Assembly (NCBI RefSeq): GCF_014472415.1
Contig: NZ_JACSZV010000002.1
Location: forward strand, 186,001 to 250,000
Reading direction: 5' to 3'
Source of the DNA: Pseudomonas sp. N40(2020)
GTDB taxonomy: Bacteria > Pseudomonadota > Gammaproteobacteria > Pseudomonadales > Pseudomonadaceae
Length of the DNA: 64,000 nt
Of the stretch, positions 1-7,983 are shown piece after piece (positions within the stretch are counted from its first letter, which is position 1; each line of letters starts with the position of its first letter). The translations under genes were made by a program, and so were the position numbers. Below the pieces are notes generated by a model. The model ran no database searches. It saw nothing but the letters and a program-made list of their open reading frames with translations, and was not told where the DNA came from.

Positions 1-1
1 C

Positions 2-625
2 CGGACGATTCGCCGGGTCGGTGCGGTGAAGGAGCGCAAGGTCAACCTGCGGGTGATCAGCGCGACCAACTGCAACCTTGAGCAAATGGTCCAGCAGGGC
101 AAATTCCGTCGCGATCTGTTTTTCCGCTTGCGGATCATTTCGATCAAGGTGCCGCGCCTGTATGCCCGAGGTGAAGACATCCTGATGCTGGCCCGGCACT
201 TCCTCGCCAGCCACGGCAAACGCTACGGCAAACCGAACCTGCATTTCAGCCAGCAGGCCGAAGAGCTGCTGCTCAGTTACACCTGGCCGGGAAACGTGCG
301 CGAATTGCGCAACATGCTTGAGCAAACCGTGCTGCTGGCGCCGAGCGACACCATCGCCGCGCATCAGTTGAACGTGTGCATGAGCCTGGTCGACGAACCA
401 CCGCTGCACCTGCACGAAGTGCCCACGCATTACGAACCACGTCCAGCGAGTAATACCGAGTCGATGAACCTGCCGGAAGTCGAGCGCGACATGGTGCGCA
501 AGATGCTCGACAAGACCGACTGGAACGTCACCAAATCCGCGCGTTTGCTGGGCCTGAGCCGCGACATGCTGCGTTACCGCATCGAAAAGCTCGGCCTCGC
601 GCGCCCGGACAAACGCCAGTGGTGA
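2..625 (+). CDS. sigma-54-dependent transcriptional regulator, 3' part (cut by window start)
   Basis: Only the last 207 or so codons are present; the frame is open to the first base. What remains is the end of the AAA+ sigma-54 interaction domain (VNLRVISATN, FRRDLFFRL, then WPGNVRELRN, the sensor-2 region that contacts nucleotide) followed by a C-terminal Fis-type helix-turn-helix (TKSARLLGLSRDMLRYRIEK). This order is that of NtrC-family activators, which bind upstream enhancers and hydrolyse ATP to open RpoN promoters. The N-terminal sensory domain lies outside the window, so the signal cannot be named. It ends 12 bases before the convergent small gene at 638-988. Family assignment is firm; the target is unknown. 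Confidence 0.93.
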   Translation, partial: RTIRRVGAVKERKVNLRVISATNCNLEQMVQQGKFRRDLFFRLRIISIKVPRLYARGEDILMLARHFLASHGKRYGKPNLHFSQQAEELLLSYTWPGNVRELRNMLEQTVLLAPSDTIAAHQLNVCMSLVDEPPLHLHEVPTHYEPRPASNTESMNLPEVERDMVRKMLDKTDWNVTKSARLLGLSRDMLRYRIEKLGLARPDKRQW

Positions 626-637
626 ACCCACAGTGGA

Positions 638-988
638 TTAGTGTTGCACTTGGCGGCTCAGGCACTCCAGCACACAACTCGGGTCGAGCACCTCGTCATT
701 CACATAAATCCCGCGCTCGGCATCGTACGTGCGGATAAACACCCGCACTGTCGCATCCGCCACCGTCGGCAGTTGCGAGTCGGAGAACACGCGGCGGTCG
801 GGAATGATCACGAAATCCTGCGGCGCCGTGTCATCAAAGGGCCGCGGAGGCGTGGCGTTCAGCGAATACGGGGCAGGGTGGGCGAAGGGCTGGTTCGGCC
901 CGTAGTAAACGAAATTGCTGTCCAGCGCTTGCACCGAAGTGGCGGCGAGCAGACAGACGGTCAACAACAGCCGATTGAGCATTTGCAT
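638..988 (-). CDS. small secreted protein of unknown function
   Basis: A 116-residue protein. The first ~20 residues (MQMLNRLLLTVCLLAATSVQA) are a clear Sec signal peptide with a signal peptidase I type end, so the mature product should be periplasmic or exported. The mature part is short, proline-rich near its start, and carries two cysteines near the C terminus (DPSCVLECL) that could pair. A TTG start 30 bases further upstream is possible, but the ATG used here has an AGGTG Shine-Dalgarno at good spacing and puts the signal peptide at the N terminus. I do not recognise the family. It converges on the sigma-54 regulator. Confidence 0.7.
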   Translation of the reverse strand: MQMLNRLLLTVCLLAATSVQALDSNFVYYGPNQPFAHPAPYSLNATPPRPFDDTAPQDFVIIPDRRVFSDSQLPTVADATVRVFIRTYDAERGIYVNDEVLDPSCVLECLSRQVQH

Positions 989-1054
989 GGCGGCACCTGC
1001 GAGTGCGGTTTTCCCCAAGGCTATTAACTATAGCTGCCTCTGCCATCCACGAGC

Positions 1055-1363
1055 TCAAGATGTCGAGTGATTGATCAAATGCCCCGGTTGTGCACAAAGG
1101 TCAATGCCAAGGGCATGGATGACCTTCAATACGGTGTCGAAGCGCGGCTTTGCGCCTGGCGCGAACGCCTTGTACAGACTTTCACGACCCATGCCTGCGT
1201 CTTTGGCTATCTGCGTCATTCCGCGGGCTCTGAGCACATAACCTATTGCTCGAAGAAACTCCTCGTTATCGCCATCTGCAAGAACCTGGGACAGGTATTC
1301 GCTGATGGCCTCGTCACTGTCCAACAATGTCGCCATGTCGAAATTCGTCAAAGTCTGGCTCAT
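1055..1363 (-). CDS. HigA-like antitoxin (XRE-type addiction module antidote), orphan
   Basis: A 102-residue DNA-binding protein of the 'addiction module antidote' type. It opens with a FDMATLLDSDEAISEYLSQ-like segment usual for this family, then a helix-turn-helix (GMTQIAKDAGMGRESLYKAF) and a short C-terminal dimer region. Such proteins normally neutralise a RelE/ParE-like toxin encoded just upstream and repress their own promoter. The start has a strong GGGAGG site nine bases upstream; longer upstream reading is not supported. Immediately upstream is only the 3' end of a toxin gene (1366-1455), so the antitoxin is an orphan. It may still act as a repressor at the palindrome 1466-1485 or protect against related toxins elsewhere. 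Family call firm, present role inferred. Confidence 0.85.
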   Translation of the reverse strand: MSQTLTNFDMATLLDSDEAISEYLSQVLADGDNEEFLRAIGYVLRARGMTQIAKDAGMGRESLYKAFAPGAKPRFDTVLKVIHALGIDLCAQPGHLINHSTS

Positions 1364-1365
1364 GG

Positions 1366-1455
1366 TTAAACCTCCCTTGCCATTTTTTTTGCGCGCCGGA
1401 TGTCTGCGCTTTGTGAGGATTTGTCGCCTCCGGCCAGTAGAACGATGACTGCACC
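1366..1455 (-). pseudogene. 3' remnant of a RelE/HigB-type toxin gene
   Basis: In the frame ending with TAA at 1366-1368, 29 codons read GAVIVLLAGGDKSSQS followed by ADIRRAKKMAREV. That is the typical C-terminal strand and helix of small RelE/HigB-like toxins partnered with this antitoxin family, which are normally about 100 residues. A stop codon (TGA, 1456-1458) lies directly before it, and the N-terminal two thirds are missing. The remaining stub ends two bases before the antitoxin start, the usual spacing in these operons. The retained fragment lacks most of the toxin fold, so it is unlikely to be active. Confidence 0.75.
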
Positions 1456-1465
1456 TCATTACTGA

Positions 1466-1485
1466 CTGTATCCAAGTAGATACAG
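1466..1485. promoter_or_regulatory. perfect 7-bp palindrome, candidate antitoxin operator
   Basis: CTGTATC, six bases, GATACAG. It lies just upstream of the toxin stub, where the operator-promoter of an intact toxin-antitoxin operon would sit, and an AGGTG ribosome-binding-like sequence follows it on the minus strand. Binding by the antitoxin is inferred from position. Confidence 0.5.
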
Positions 1486-1651
1486 ATAAGCAGTCGGCCA
1501 AGTCTTCTATCGGTCCTGGATAATTCGTCGACACTTGTGGGCGAAAAGCGCCTGTTTTGTAGGAGCGTCGCTTACAAGTTTTCGACAATTACACCTGACA
1601 GCCTGATCTAGACTCCGACCGCTCAATCACGAGCATCGTCCGGAGTGCGCC

Positions 1652-2458
1652 ATGGAAGTGCCGAACAATAAAAACGCCATCGAAAGCAATCGACAGGCGT
1701 GGAACGATTCCGCCCGCCATCATCAGGATTCGCCTGACTGGCAGGCGCTGCTGAGCGACGTCGCACAGGCAGATTTCTCCTGCCTCGATGACACGCTGCG
1801 CGGGTTGCTGGAAGAGGTCGGTGTCGACGGTAAAGATGTGATTCAACTGGGCTGCAACAACGGTCGCGAGAGTCTTTCGCTGTTCGCACTGGGTGCGCGC
1901 AGTGTCGTGGGGGTGGATCAGTCGAGCGCTTTTCTCGATCAGGCCCGTGAGCTGAACAGCCGCTCAGCGCACAACGCCGAATTCATCGAAAGCGATATCC
2001 ATCACCTACCGGCATTGCTGCACAACCGCTTCGACGTGGCGCTGATCACCATCGGTGTACTCAACTGGATGCCCGACATCGGCGAATTCTTCCGTCACGT
2101 TGCGTCGACCCTGAAACCGGGTGGAAAACTGGTGATCTACGAAACCCACCCGTTTCTGGAAATGGTCGATCCGGACGCCGAGGATCCGTATCGCCTCGCC
2201 AGCTCGTACTTCCGCGCCGAGCCGTTCGTGCAGGAAGAGCCGATTGTCTATGTCGGCAAGGTCGAGCAGCAGGCGGCGAAGTCCTACTGGTTCGTGCATA
2301 ACCTCGGCGCAATCTTCAGCGGCGCCATCGGGGCAGGGCTGAACATCGCGCACTTCAAGGAATATGCGCATTCGAATCGGGAGGAATTGTATGACCGGTA
2401 TCTGAACCGGGAGGCGCAGTTACCGATGTGTTTCACCTTGGTTGCCACCAAAGTCTGA
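1652..2458 (+). CDS. class I SAM-dependent methyltransferase
   Basis: A 268-residue cytosolic protein with a Rossmann-type methyltransferase domain. Motif I is VIQLGCNNGRESLSLF at about residues 63-78, followed by the acidic end of strand 2 (VVGVDQS) and the motif-IV region around DVALITIGVLNWM. The SAM-binding loop is thus intact, but nothing identifies the methyl acceptor. The start is supported by CCGGAGTG upstream and by the position of the domain. It is a single gene between the divergent antitoxin and the convergent end of the polysaccharide locus; paired hairpins at 2485-2522 follow its stop. Whether it acts on the polysaccharide or a small molecule is unknown. Confidence 0.85.
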   Translation: MEVPNNKNAIESNRQAWNDSARHHQDSPDWQALLSDVAQADFSCLDDTLRGLLEEVGVDGKDVIQLGCNNGRESLSLFALGARSVVGVDQSSAFLDQARELNSRSAHNAEFIESDIHHLPALLHNRFDVALITIGVLNWMPDIGEFFRHVASTLKPGGKLVIYETHPFLEMVDPDAEDPYRLASSYFRAEPFVQEEPIVYVGKVEQQAAKSYWFVHNLGAIFSGAIGAGLNIAHFKEYAHSNREELYDRYLNREAQLPMCFTLVATKV

Positions 2459-2484
2459 GATTCATCAGCGCGGCTACAGGCCTC

Positions 2485-2522
2485 ATCGCTGGCTTGCCAG
2501 CGATGGCGGCATCAATGCCGCC
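2485..2522. repeat. REP-like double hairpin between convergent genes
   Basis: Two perfect inverted repeats stand back to back: ATCGCTGG/CCAGCGAT with a 4-base loop (2485-2504) and GGCGGCAT/ATGCCGCC with a 2-base loop (2505-2522). The GCTGGCTTGCCAGC core recurs at 47.4 kb. The element may stop transcription from both sides, although no T-run follows. Confidence 0.75.
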
Positions 2523-2540
2523 ATACATTTGTGGATTGGC

Positions 2541-3233
2541 TCAAGTCTGCGCCGCCGCGCTCACCACCGGCCGCCCCGGTTTGCGCAATGGCTCCAGCCG
2601 CGAGCCTTCGTAGCGTGTTTCACGGAAGAATTTCCAGCGGCCGAACAGGCAGTAGACGTGAGTGATGCGCCCCTGTTCCTGGTAGCCCATGCGGATGTGC
2701 AGTTTCAGCGCCGGGATATTGTGGGTTTCGCAAACGTCCACGACCTTGTTGCAGCCCTGGGCCGCCATGGCTTCCCAGAGGGCGACTTGCACGTCCACCG
2801 ACAGGCTGCTACCGAAATAGGCACGGATCATTTCGCCGCCAAACTCGAAGAACTCGCCGGGTTTTACCGGAAACATGCAGCCGTAATAGTGGCGGTCGTG
2901 ATAGTCGCGAATACTGCCCCAGATAAACCCTACGGCATGACCGTCCGCATCGAGGTACATGTGCCCGGTGTGCCCCTCGGCGGCGAGCTCCGCCATGGTC
3001 TCCACGCGGTCACCAAAGTGTTTGCCGAACGCCCCGGCATTTTCCGGGGTGATGTCGACTTTGCGCAGGCCGTCGTAAGGGCGCAGCTTGTGCGGCGGCA
3101 CCGGGCTGACCAGGTCTCGCTCCATCCACAGCAGTTCCCAATGGAAGAACACGTAGCGTTTCCACATCGTGCCGAAGGTGCGGCCGAGGCCTTTTTGACG
3201 GATGCGTTCTTGTAGTTTTTCGATGACGCTCAT
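2541..3233 (-). CDS. GNAT-like acyltransferase, polysaccharide locus (paralogue 1)
   Basis: A 230-residue protein, last gene of the polysaccharide locus. It closely resembles the product of 5303-5992: both share KxYVFFHxELLWMERDL near the start, FGDRVxTMAELA, then EGHTGHMxLD, HYYGCxFPVKPGEFFEFGGE and a C-terminal PALKLHxRMGY. The last element resembles the acetyl-CoA-binding end of GNAT acetyltransferases, where side-chain acylation of a sugar would be expected. The start has GGAGG six bases upstream; a 29-codon extension has no such site. A 114-base gap separates it from the deacetylase gene, so it may be expressed at a different level. Acceptor and acyl donor are not shown by the sequence. 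Confidence 0.7.
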   Translation of the reverse strand: MSVIEKLQERIRQKGLGRTFGTMWKRYVFFHWELLWMERDLVSPVPPHKLRPYDGLRKVDITPENAGAFGKHFGDRVETMAELAAEGHTGHMYLDADGHAVGFIWGSIRDYHDRHYYGCMFPVKPGEFFEFGGEMIRAYFGSSLSVDVQVALWEAMAAQGCNKVVDVCETHNIPALKLHIRMGYQEQGRITHVYCLFGRWKFFRETRYEGSRLEPLRKPGRPVVSAAAQT

Positions 3234-3347
3234 GATGTCCTCCGTGGCCGAAGCCAGGGTGCTGTGGATGGTGCTTTTGTGGGTATAGATCAAGCCTTCA
3301 ATTTCATTTAAAAGTGCCATCCTGGAAAGTATTGCAGGGTATGTAAG

Positions 3348-4139
3348 TCAATCGAGTGCCGTGGCACCACGCACAAACTCCTTGTTCAGATCTGCGTAGG
3401 AAACCCGTGGAACGCCCTTCAGCTGCCGCTCTAGCACGCGGCTCAGGGACTCATCAGTGGGGAGATAGGCATCGCCGAAATCCGACCCAAGCTGAGTCGG
3501 ATGGGCGACGATTTCCAGCACACCGTCGGTCGGCGCACTGTCGTTACGCAGGTCCACCGGCGTGCAGACGTAGTCGGCAGTGGCCCCGGCCAAACCTTGC
3601 AAACGCCAATTGAGCAGACCTTTGAACACGCGTTTGGGCAGGCTGAGGTTTTGCCCCAGATTGCGCGCCAGCCGAATCGGCACACCTTGCTGCGCAGCGA
3701 AGCGCGCGACGATCTCGCCAATCGGCCAGATGTTGTGAACGTGCTGATGCGAGTCGATGTGGCTCGGGCGCACACCGTGATCGACACAGCGCTGCCACTG
3801 CGCCTGCAACTCCTCACGCACCGCGTCGCGATCCTCACGGCAAAGCCACAAGCGATGGCGCGGCAGGCTGAGGTCGAACACACCATAACCATCGCAGAAC
3901 GTGCGACGAGCCAGAATCGCCTGGCTCAACGGCCGCCCGTAAGTCAGGTTGAAGTGCAGCCCGACCCGGCCCTCAAGCGACGGATGCCGAGCCATGGCAC
4001 AGGCCGCTTCGAACGCCGGCATGGTGGCCATGGCGGTGGCGGAGCTGATGACCCCGGCCTGAAACGCGGCGAAGATCACCGCGTTTTCGTTCGGGCTGAG
4101 GCCGAAATCGTCAGCGTTGACTATGACTTGGCGCGGCAT
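3348..4139 (-). CDS. ChbG/YdjC-family carbohydrate deacetylase
   Basis: A 263-residue metal-dependent deacetylase of the YdjC/ChbG family. The metal-binding motifs are clear: NADDFGLSPNEN near residue 8 (paired aspartates), GLHFNLT with a histidine around 80, and HIDSHQHVH around 130. Relatives remove N-acetyl groups from amino sugars or their oligomers. It starts with AAGGAGG nine bases upstream and overlaps the end of the preceding acyltransferase gene by 29 bases, so the two are probably made together. In this locus it could trim acetyl groups from a lipid-linked repeat unit or from cleavage products. No signal peptide, so it should act in the cytoplasm. Confidence 0.85.
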   Translation of the reverse strand: MPRQVIVNADDFGLSPNENAVIFAAFQAGVISSATAMATMPAFEAACAMARHPSLEGRVGLHFNLTYGRPLSQAILARRTFCDGYGVFDLSLPRHRLWLCREDRDAVREELQAQWQRCVDHGVRPSHIDSHQHVHNIWPIGEIVARFAAQQGVPIRLARNLGQNLSLPKRVFKGLLNWRLQGLAGATADYVCTPVDLRNDSAPTDGVLEIVAHPTQLGSDFGDAYLPTDESLSRVLERQLKGVPRVSYADLNKEFVRGATALD

Positions 4140-5298
4140 TTGGTTCGCCCTCCTTGGTGATCGCGACAGGTTTGACGACGGTTGCAGGTTTGTCTGCGCG
4201 CTTGGCTCGCCACTGCTGCAGTGCAGGTTTGAACCGCTGCCATACGCGCAACGCCAGGCCGAGTGCGAGACCACTGGGCCGCCAGGAATAGAAGCTCCAG
4301 CGCCAGTGTTCCAGTTGCCCGGTCATGCGCTCATGGAGTTGATGGCTGGAGTTTTTCAGGCTCACCCGCGAGGCATCGATCCAGCGCCAGTGATCGTCCA
4401 GGCCCCAGCGAATCCACTCTTCCAGCAACACCCGACCGCTGCCCAGATCAGCGTATTGCGGCAGGAACGCGAGGTTGTAATCGTAGAGCCGACCCCGTTC
4501 GAGCAGCCCGAGCCGGTAGCTGATGCAACGCCCGTTCAACTCCAGCGTCACCACCCGCACTAGGCCTTGGTCGGCGAGCGCGGTGAACGCGCGCTCGATC
4601 AATTGGCGGCTGTGTTCGCTGGCGAAAATGCCGACGCCTTCGTCACCTTTCCAGCTCACCGCTTCGACTTCTCTGATCAGCTGCAGCAGTGGCCCCATCG
4701 AAATCGCATCCGGAATGATCCGCCGCACCTCGGCACCGCAGGCGGCAATCCGCTTGCGCGCCCGACGCAGTTTGTAGCGTGGATCGCCGGAGACTTCCTG
4801 ATGATCCGCCTCGCTGATCAGATGCACTGGCACCCGACAGCTCAGCCGTCGCTCACCGGTGGAGCTGTGGGCCATCCACTCGGTGAGGGCACTTTCTTCA
4901 CCGGCGGGCTCGGACAATTCGTTGAGTTGCAGCAACGCGTGGGGCAGGCGTTGGCGGATCAACAGCAAGGCCTCGCGCATGTCTTCGCTGCCGAGCAAAG
5001 AGAGCAATGCCAGCCGATCGGCCAGCGGATAGCCCAAGTGATGCAACACTCGAAGCGGTACGCCGAAAAAGCGCTCGCGACTCGCCACGAGCGGCAAGCA
5101 CAGACGCAACTCCTCCGCTTCCCAACCCAGCAGAATGTGCAGATGCTCACCCTCGCCAAGTGCCTGCTCAGCCGCACACAACCAGCCAAGGTTGTTGAAC
5201 GGCGTGTGATCCGTCACTCGCAGGCGCAGCGTTTCATAGGCTGCTGCCGGGAAGTCGGCGGCGCACAGTGAAGTGCGCCATTCGAATCGCGTCACCAT
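4111..5298 (-). CDS. FemAB/BioF2-like acyltransferase (Acetyltransf_6 type)
   Basis: A 395-residue protein resembling the double-GNAT 'acetyltransferase involved in cellulose biosynthesis' group. The central region (YKLRRARKRIAACGAEV) and the C-terminal half (GRCISYRLGLLERGRLYDYNL, then LGSGRVLLEEWIRWGLD) carry features of that fold. Members are common in exopolysaccharide loci, where they are thought to acylate sugars or nucleotide sugars. The start lies four bases after the stop of the upstream GNAT paralogue, and its end overlaps the deacetylase gene. The C-terminal 45 residues are basic and proline-containing and look unstructured. Substrate unknown. Confidence 0.75.
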   Translation of the reverse strand: MVTRFEWRTSLCAADFPAAAYETLRLRVTDHTPFNNLGWLCAAEQALGEGEHLHILLGWEAEELRLCLPLVASRERFFGVPLRVLHHLGYPLADRLALLSLLGSEDMREALLLIRQRLPHALLQLNELSEPAGEESALTEWMAHSSTGERRLSCRVPVHLISEADHQEVSGDPRYKLRRARKRIAACGAEVRRIIPDAISMGPLLQLIREVEAVSWKGDEGVGIFASEHSRQLIERAFTALADQGLVRVVTLELNGRCISYRLGLLERGRLYDYNLAFLPQYADLGSGRVLLEEWIRWGLDDHWRWIDASRVSLKNSSHQLHERMTGQLEHWRWSFYSWRPSGLALGLALRVWQRFKPALQQWRAKRADKPATVVKPVAITKEGEPNAAPSHSQR

Positions 5299-5302
5299 AG
5301 GC

Positions 5303-5992
5303 TCAGGCCGCCGTTGCTGTTACAGGTGGTCGGGAAGGTTTGCGCAGGGCATCCAGGCGCGAACCGCTGTAGCGGGTTTCGCGGTAGAAGCGCCAGCGAC
5401 CGAACAGGGTGTAAACATTCATGATCCGGTGTTGTTCGGTATAGCCCATGCGCAGGTGTAGCTTGAGTGCCGGTACGTTATGGAACTCGCAGACATCGAC
5501 AACTGTGTCGCAGCCCTGGGCGGCCATGGCTTTCCACAACTCCAGTTGCAGGTCCACAGACAGCTCGGTGCCCCAATAGGCACGGGTCAGTTCACCGCCG
5601 AACTCAAAGAACTCGCCAGGTTTTACCGGGAACAGGCAACCGTAGTAATGCCGGTCGAAATAGTCCTGTGCGCAGCCCCAGATGAACGCCACGGCGTCGC
5701 CCTGATCGTCCAGGTGCATGTGCCCGGTGTGACCTTCTTTGGCCAGTTCGGCCATGGTCCCGACACGGTCGCCGAAATAGCGGGCGAAGGCGTTGGCGTT
5801 GTCCGTCGTGATCTTCACCACCTTCAGCGGCGGATAAGGTTTAAGGCTGTGCGGTGGCACCGGGCTGGCCAGATCGCGCTCCATCCACAGCAATTCCCGA
5901 TGGAAAAACACGTAGTGCTTCCAAATTTTTTTCACCGTGGCAGAGAGTCCTTTCTGCCGGATGTTTTCAGTCAGTTTTCGCAGCATATTCAT
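5303..5992 (-). CDS. GNAT-like acyltransferase, polysaccharide locus (paralogue 2)
   Basis: A 229-residue protein co-linear with the product of 2541-3233 over nearly its whole length, including WKHYVFFHRELLWMERDL, the GHTGHMHLD segment and the KPGEFFEFGGE segment. The duplication is visible in the DNA as well as in the protein. GNAT-like fold is suggested by the final ALKLHLRMGYTEQ region. The ATG used has an AGGAGTG site upstream; the longer reading would run into the preceding gene. Having two copies flanking a FemAB-like enzyme and a deacetylase suggests that the polymer is acylated at more than one position, or that the copies differ in acceptor. That is inference. Confidence 0.7.
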   Translation of the reverse strand: MNMLRKLTENIRQKGLSATVKKIWKHYVFFHRELLWMERDLASPVPPHSLKPYPPLKVVKITTDNANAFARYFGDRVGTMAELAKEGHTGHMHLDDQGDAVAFIWGCAQDYFDRHYYGCLFPVKPGEFFEFGGELTRAYWGTELSVDLQLELWKAMAAQGCDTVVDVCEFHNVPALKLHLRMGYTEQHRIMNVYTLFGRWRFYRETRYSGSRLDALRKPSRPPVTATAA

Positions 5993-6060
5993 GGTGTTCA
6001 CTCCTGATGACGATGCGTCGCGCGGCCGAACGCCGGCGCGGCAGAACATCAAAAGGGCGG

Positions 6061-7983
6061 TCATGAAGCGCTCCAACTCAGAGCGAATAGCGTTTGTCCT
6101 GGCAGCTCGAAGCGCACACGGCCGTCCTGGCAGTGAAAAGGCGCATCGCGGCTGCGGTTGTCGGCGCCGAAGTAACGCAACGCGCCGTTGTTCAGCGGGC
6201 ACTTGGCACCGCTCAGATCGACACGCTGTAAACGCGTGCCTTTGTTTACGCCGAGCAGCTCACGCTGCTCGTCGCCGGCCATCGCCAGCACATCGACTTC
6301 AAACGCATCGTTTTCCAGCCACAACACTTGATGCAGCCAGTGTTGCGCAATGAACTGCTGGGCCAGCCCCACCGGTTTCAGTTCGAAGCGATTTTCGTCG
6401 GCCGACACCCGCAACATGCCCTTGGGGTACTGCGGCTCATCGGCGGCCTGAAACCAGTTGAGCATGCTCAGCAAGCCGTCCTGCGAGGCGTTGATCACCA
6501 CCGAGGCCCACCATAGCGACGCGTAGTGGGTTTCCTGATCGTAGGGGCTGAGGCTGGAGCCGCTGGACATATTGGTCTGATCGAGCAGCAGCCTTTTGCG
6601 CGGTTGGCCCTGGCCATCGAGGCCGACCAGTTCAGCAGCACGACGCACGCTGTCGCGGTAGACGCGGGTGGCGAGCAGATCGCGGATCATCCATTCGTGC
6701 CATGCCAGCGCATCGACTTGATCACCGGACTCCGCGAGCAAGCGCCGCGCCCAATCGATGCCGCGCTTGTCGGCCGCATTGTTGGCGAACGGGCCATTGA
6801 CCAGCCGCGAACTGGCCGGCATGGCGATGCGCACGCCTGCCTTGGCGTTGGCTGGGTCGCTGCGCACCTGCCGCGCCATGCTGCTGAAGATCGCCCGGTA
6901 TTGTTCGTAGCTTGAATAGTTGAGATTAGGCTCGTCGGCGAAACCGATGTAATGCGTGCCTTTGCCACCCAGGGCGCGGGTGCCGGCGAGCCAGGCGTCG
7001 AGGCCGCTGTTGCTTTGCACATCGGCGCGCAGATCAGCCTGACGCTGACTGCCGGCGAGCAGGGTGATGTCCTGTTTGATGCCGAAACGATCCTGATAAA
7101 ACTGGCGGAACGCGTCTTCGAAATGCGGCTCCTTCGCCGTGACATCGACAAAGCTGTAGTAACTCGCCGCTGTCGGTTTCAGCGCATCGAGCGCAGCGTG
7201 ACTGGCTGGCGGCGGCATCACATAGGGCAGGGCGATGCCCAGATCCGGCGTGCGCCCGAGGACTTTGTCGTGCAGGGTCAAACGCGTCTGACCAGCGTCT
7301 TCGCGTACGGCTTTGAGTTGCTGCGGATTCTGCGCAAACAGATTGGCCGTGCCGTCGAGCCAGAACGCCGCTTTACCGCTGCCTTGCACGCGCATGCGCC
7401 AGACTTGTTCACGGTCGCTGACCGGCAGCGCGACCTTATCGAATTGCCAATAGGCCCGATAGGGTTTCAGCGCCAGCGTCAAAGATTGCCCATCACCTGC
7501 ACGCTGCGCCTGCAACGCGGTGACGCCACCGTGAAATTTGCCGGCGAGCACCGCGCGCTCGCCCGGCGCAACTCTGAAAAACAGCTCATCGCCGTGACGG
7601 GTATCGACGCTGAAATGCACCTTGGCCGGGGCGAACAAGGCGATTGTACGTTCGTCATGTTCGACCCGGTAATTGCGGAAGCTGTAGCCGGGGATTTCCA
7701 ACCGATAACTGGCCGCGCCGGGCACCAGTGACCAGCTCTGGCTGCCACGAATTTCGTCGGCTTTGATAAACCGGTCGCCCTGCAACTTGCCCTGACCGTC
7801 GAGCAGGTACAGATGCTCTTCGTTGGCATCCGCCTGCCACGCCGGCGTCCAGCGCACGGTCACTGTGTCCGGGCGATCGGTTTGCAGATACAGGCTGCCG
7901 TCGCGGATCTCGCCCCAACGCATCGACGCAGCAAACGCGTCCAGCGACAGGCCGAGGCCGAACAGTAGGGCCAGGCCTTTCAT
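6061..7983 (-). CDS. exported glycosidase-like protein of the polysaccharide locus
   Basis: A 640-residue protein with a signal peptide (residues 1-18, cleavage near AFAAS), so periplasmic or outer-membrane facing. Residues ~20-240 look like beta-rich accessory domains. Residues ~270-560 resemble a (beta/alpha)8 glycosidase of clan GH-A: FADEPN at 348-353 matches the acid/base NEP-type motif (E351), followed by WHEW and a strand LLLDQTN at 465-471 where the nucleophile is usually glutamate. Dedicated hydrolases in such loci trim or release polymer (compare PslG). Here the nucleophile is unclear, so activity is uncertain. Its ATG overlaps the stop of the flippase gene by four bases, which points to coupled translation. 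Confidence 0.65.
   Translation of the reverse strand: MKGLALLFGLGLSLDAFAASMRWGEIRDGSLYLQTDRPDTVTVRWTPAWQADANEEHLYLLDGQGKLQGDRFIKADEIRGSQSWSLVPGAASYRLEIPGYSFRNYRVEHDERTIALFAPAKVHFSVDTRHGDELFFRVAPGERAVLAGKFHGGVTALQAQRAGDGQSLTLALKPYRAYWQFDKVALPVSDREQVWRMRVQGSGKAAFWLDGTANLFAQNPQQLKAVREDAGQTRLTLHDKVLGRTPDLGIALPYVMPPPASHAALDALKPTAASYYSFVDVTAKEPHFEDAFRQFYQDRFGIKQDITLLAGSQRQADLRADVQSNSGLDAWLAGTRALGGKGTHYIGFADEPNLNYSSYEQYRAIFSSMARQVRSDPANAKAGVRIAMPASSRLVNGPFANNAADKRGIDWARRLLAESGDQVDALAWHEWMIRDLLATRVYRDSVRRAAELVGLDGQGQPRKRLLLDQTNMSSGSSLSPYDQETHYASLWWASVVINASQDGLLSMLNWFQAADEPQYPKGMLRVSADENRFELKPVGLAQQFIAQHWLHQVLWLENDAFEVDVLAMAGDEQRELLGVNKGTRLQRVDLSGAKCPLNNGALRYFGADNRSRDAPFHCQDGRVRFELPGQTLFALSWSAS

Noticed and set aside
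1556..1582. TGTAGGAGC at about 1,561 as a full REP element
   Set aside because: Only one arm of the core is present; no matching inverted copy follows.
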